A stretch of DNA of 36,414 nucleotides from Desulfobacterales bacterium (GTDB lineage: Bacteria; Desulfobacterota; Desulfobacteria; Desulfobacterales; JAHEIW01). Position 1 is the first letter of the stretch. The number at the start of each line of letters is the position of its first letter. Position numbers and translations under genes: made by a program. The notes under the pieces were generated by a model, which was given only the letters and a program-made list of their open reading frames with translations, did no database searches and was not told the origin of the DNA. The DNA is taken from positions 1,062,793-1,099,206 of the forward strand of contig CP070746.1 in assembly GCA_020348305.1 (NCBI GenBank). The letters run 5' to 3'. Positions 35,416 to 36,414 of this stretch are shown here, in pieces.

Positions 35416-35446
35416 GGAGCCGGAATCCCGCAAATCATCCGGCTCC
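35416..35446 (-). terminator. Hairpin after the middle hsp20 gene
   Basis: GGAGCCGGA (35416-35424) and TCCGGCTCC (35438-35446) form a perfect 9-bp GC-rich stem with a 13-nt loop, 10 nt downstream of the stop of the hsp20 gene to its right. No poly-U run follows directly, so it may terminate or stabilise the mRNA. The rest of 35148-35455 has no gene and should include the promoter of the left hsp20 gene. Confidence 0.55.
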
Positions 35447-35455
35447 TTAGTGCGC

Positions 35456-35866
35456 TTAGCCTGTTTTAACCGTAATCTTTTTCGGAGTTGCCTTTTCAAC
35501 CTTTGGAAGTGAAAGGCGAAGTACGCCATCGTTTAGCTTCGCATCAATGTTTTCCTGGTTGATTAATTCACCGAGCGTAAACTGTCGATAATACCTCCCG
35601 GATTCATACTCCACCAGGATGTCTTGTTCTGCGGTGGTATCAACGGGAGCGATGTCCGCCGACAAAGTCAAGGTGTTGTCACGAAGATCGATGATTAAAT
35701 CATCGGACTTGACACCCGGCATATCGGCAAGCAGCGTAATCTCTTTTTCGGTCTCAAATATGTCGACAGCAGGAGTGAATACCAATCCCGGCGTGGTTTG
35801 CTCGGCTGGACTGGTCACCTCTTGCTTTTCTCGAACCTTAAGCTCTTTGCTTTCTGTATCAGCCAT
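35456..35866 (-). CDS. Small heat shock protein (Hsp20/alpha-crystallin)
   Basis: The 136-residue protein has an acidic N-terminus (MADTESKELKVREKQEVTSP) and an alpha-crystallin domain from about 28 (FTPAVDIFETEKEITLLADMPGVKSDDLIIDL), ending DGVLRLSLPKVEKATPKKITVKTG. It lacks the long aromatic N-terminal arm of the other two, so it may be a specialised or class-2 type partner that co-assembles. AGGAGGG precedes the ATG. It follows the next hsp20 gene by 31 nt and is likely on the same transcript. Confidence 0.93.
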   Translation of the reverse strand: MADTESKELKVREKQEVTSPAEQTTPGLVFTPAVDIFETEKEITLLADMPGVKSDDLIIDLRDNTLTLSADIAPVDTTAEQDILVEYESGRYYRQFTLGELINQENIDAKLNDGVLRLSLPKVEKATPKKITVKTG

Positions 35867-35897
35867 TTCTTAATCCCTCCTTTGTGAAATTCTTTTT

Positions 35898-36356
35898 TCA
35901 GGAACTTACAGAAATTTGTTTGGGCTTTGCGATCTCGGCTTTTGATATCACAATAGTTAATATCCCGTTTTCGAGGTTGGCATCCACTTTATCAGAGTCG
36001 ATTTCACCGGGAAGTGCGATCATCCTGGAAAATGTCCCGGCCTCGCGTTCCCTTCGGTGATACCTGGCGCCTTCTTCTTCCGCAGCGATCTTTCTTTCAC
36101 CGGAAATGGCAAGATTGTTAGCGGTAACCTGAATGTCAAGCTCATCTGCCTTAACACCCGGTAATTCGGCACGAACATAATAATTGTCTTTGTCCTCAGT
36201 CAGATTGATCAGCGGAAATACACCGGTTTGGGGTCGTTGGTAAGGCGTCATGGCATCTTCAAACAAGCGGTCCATTTGCCGTCTCATGCGTTCCAACTCC
36301 CCAAACGGACTTCTTAATCTCAATGTCGGAAAGTCAAACAATCTGCGGTAAATCAT
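35898..36356 (-). CDS. Small heat shock protein (Hsp20/alpha-crystallin)
   Basis: The 152-residue protein begins MIYRRLFDFPTLRLRSPFGELERMRRQMDRLFEDA, a typical N-terminal arm. The alpha-crystallin domain is at about 45-140 (FPLINLTEDKDNYYVRAELPGVKADELDIQV), with GEIDSDKVDANLENGILTIVI near the end. It is a complete holdase chaperone. GGAGGTGTTAAA precedes the ATG. It is the first hsp20 gene of the minus-strand pair. The short upstream stretch 36357-36414 holds an inverted repeat that may be a control site. Confidence 0.94.
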   Translation of the reverse strand: MIYRRLFDFPTLRLRSPFGELERMRRQMDRLFEDAMTPYQRPQTGVFPLINLTEDKDNYYVRAELPGVKADELDIQVTANNLAISGERKIAAEEEGARYHRREREAGTFSRMIALPGEIDSDKVDANLENGILTIVISKAEIAKPKQISVSS

Positions 36357-36372
36357 TTTAACACCTCCTCAA

Positions 36373-36396
36373 TTTTAAGGGTTATTGACCTTTAAG
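36373..36396. promoter_or_regulatory. Inverted repeat upstream of the first hsp20 gene
   Basis: TTAAGGG (36375-36381) and CCTTTAA (36389-36395) pair at six of seven positions around a seven-base spacer, about 20 nt before the hsp20 start. It may be a heat-shock operator or part of the leader. It is not a HrcA CIRCE element (TTAGCACTC-N9-GAGTGCTAA). Confidence 0.3.
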
Positions 36397-36414
36397 TTGC
36401 TTGAATGTAAGCTC

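Noticed and set aside
36373..36396. CIRCE element upstream of the hsp20 genes
   Set aside because: The sequence does not match TTAGCACTC-N9-GAGTGCTAA.

Overview
The window looks like chromosomal DNA of a deltaproteobacterium-like (Desulfobacterota) organism. This is inferred from split glycine dehydrogenase genes gcvPA/gcvPB, AT-rich spacers with short palindromic and tandem repeats, a mix of anaerobe-type and oxidative-stress genes, and at least one gene whose reading frame only makes sense if an internal UGA is read as selenocysteine. No rRNA, tRNA, CRISPR array, transposase, integrase or phage gene was seen.

Layout. (1) 1-10.7 kb, nearly all minus strand: an amino-acid module. A GltIJKL-type glutamate/aspartate ABC transporter runs into an Asp/Glu racemase-family gene that leaves the left edge. 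Upstream lie a COG3199-type ATP-NAD kinase homologue, gcvPB, gcvPA and two classical short-chain dehydrogenases. (2) 10.7-15.1 kb: a loosely packed stretch with several palindromic repeats, a UbiG-like methyltransferase, a small zinc-ribbon protein, a PHP-domain protein and a fused TIGR04282/TIGR04283-type glycosyltransferase. (3) 15.2-28.5 kb: a membrane-lipid modification neighbourhood. It holds an atypical SDR, a DUF2062 protein, a GPH-type MFS carrier, a DUF1295 reductase-like protein, two cyclopropane-synthase-family methyltransferases, a DUF1365 protein, an FAD amine-oxidase-like protein, an acyl-CoA desaturase-type protein and a divergently transcribed PAS-LuxR regulator. The gene set resembles the Cfa/DUF1365/flavin-oxidoreductase clusters that alphaproteobacteria and gammaproteobacteria often keep with the ChrR/RpoE singlet-oxygen response and, in Rhodobacter, with furan fatty acid synthesis. 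No sigma-E or ChrR gene is present here. A site-2 protease with CBS domains and a lone PAS protein sit in the middle. (4) 28.9-31.2 kb, plus strand: a compact four-gene unit of an FKBP-like/methyltransferase fusion, a DUF1499 protein, a peroxiredoxin (Bcp/PrxQ type) with UGA at the peroxidatic Cys codon, and a small Cys-rich protein overlapping it by 4 nt. (5) 31.2-36.4 kb, minus strand: a stress block with three small heat-shock proteins (Hsp20), a PilZ protein, a tiny zinc-ribbon protein, a diadenylate-cyclase-domain gene also interrupted by one in-frame UGA, a J-domain protein and a DUF4174 protein.

The most notable observations are the selenocysteine peroxiredoxin, the diadenylate cyclase domain with an in-frame UGA (a second selenoprotein candidate or a broken gene), and the lipid-modification cluster outside its usual sigma-E/ChrR setting.
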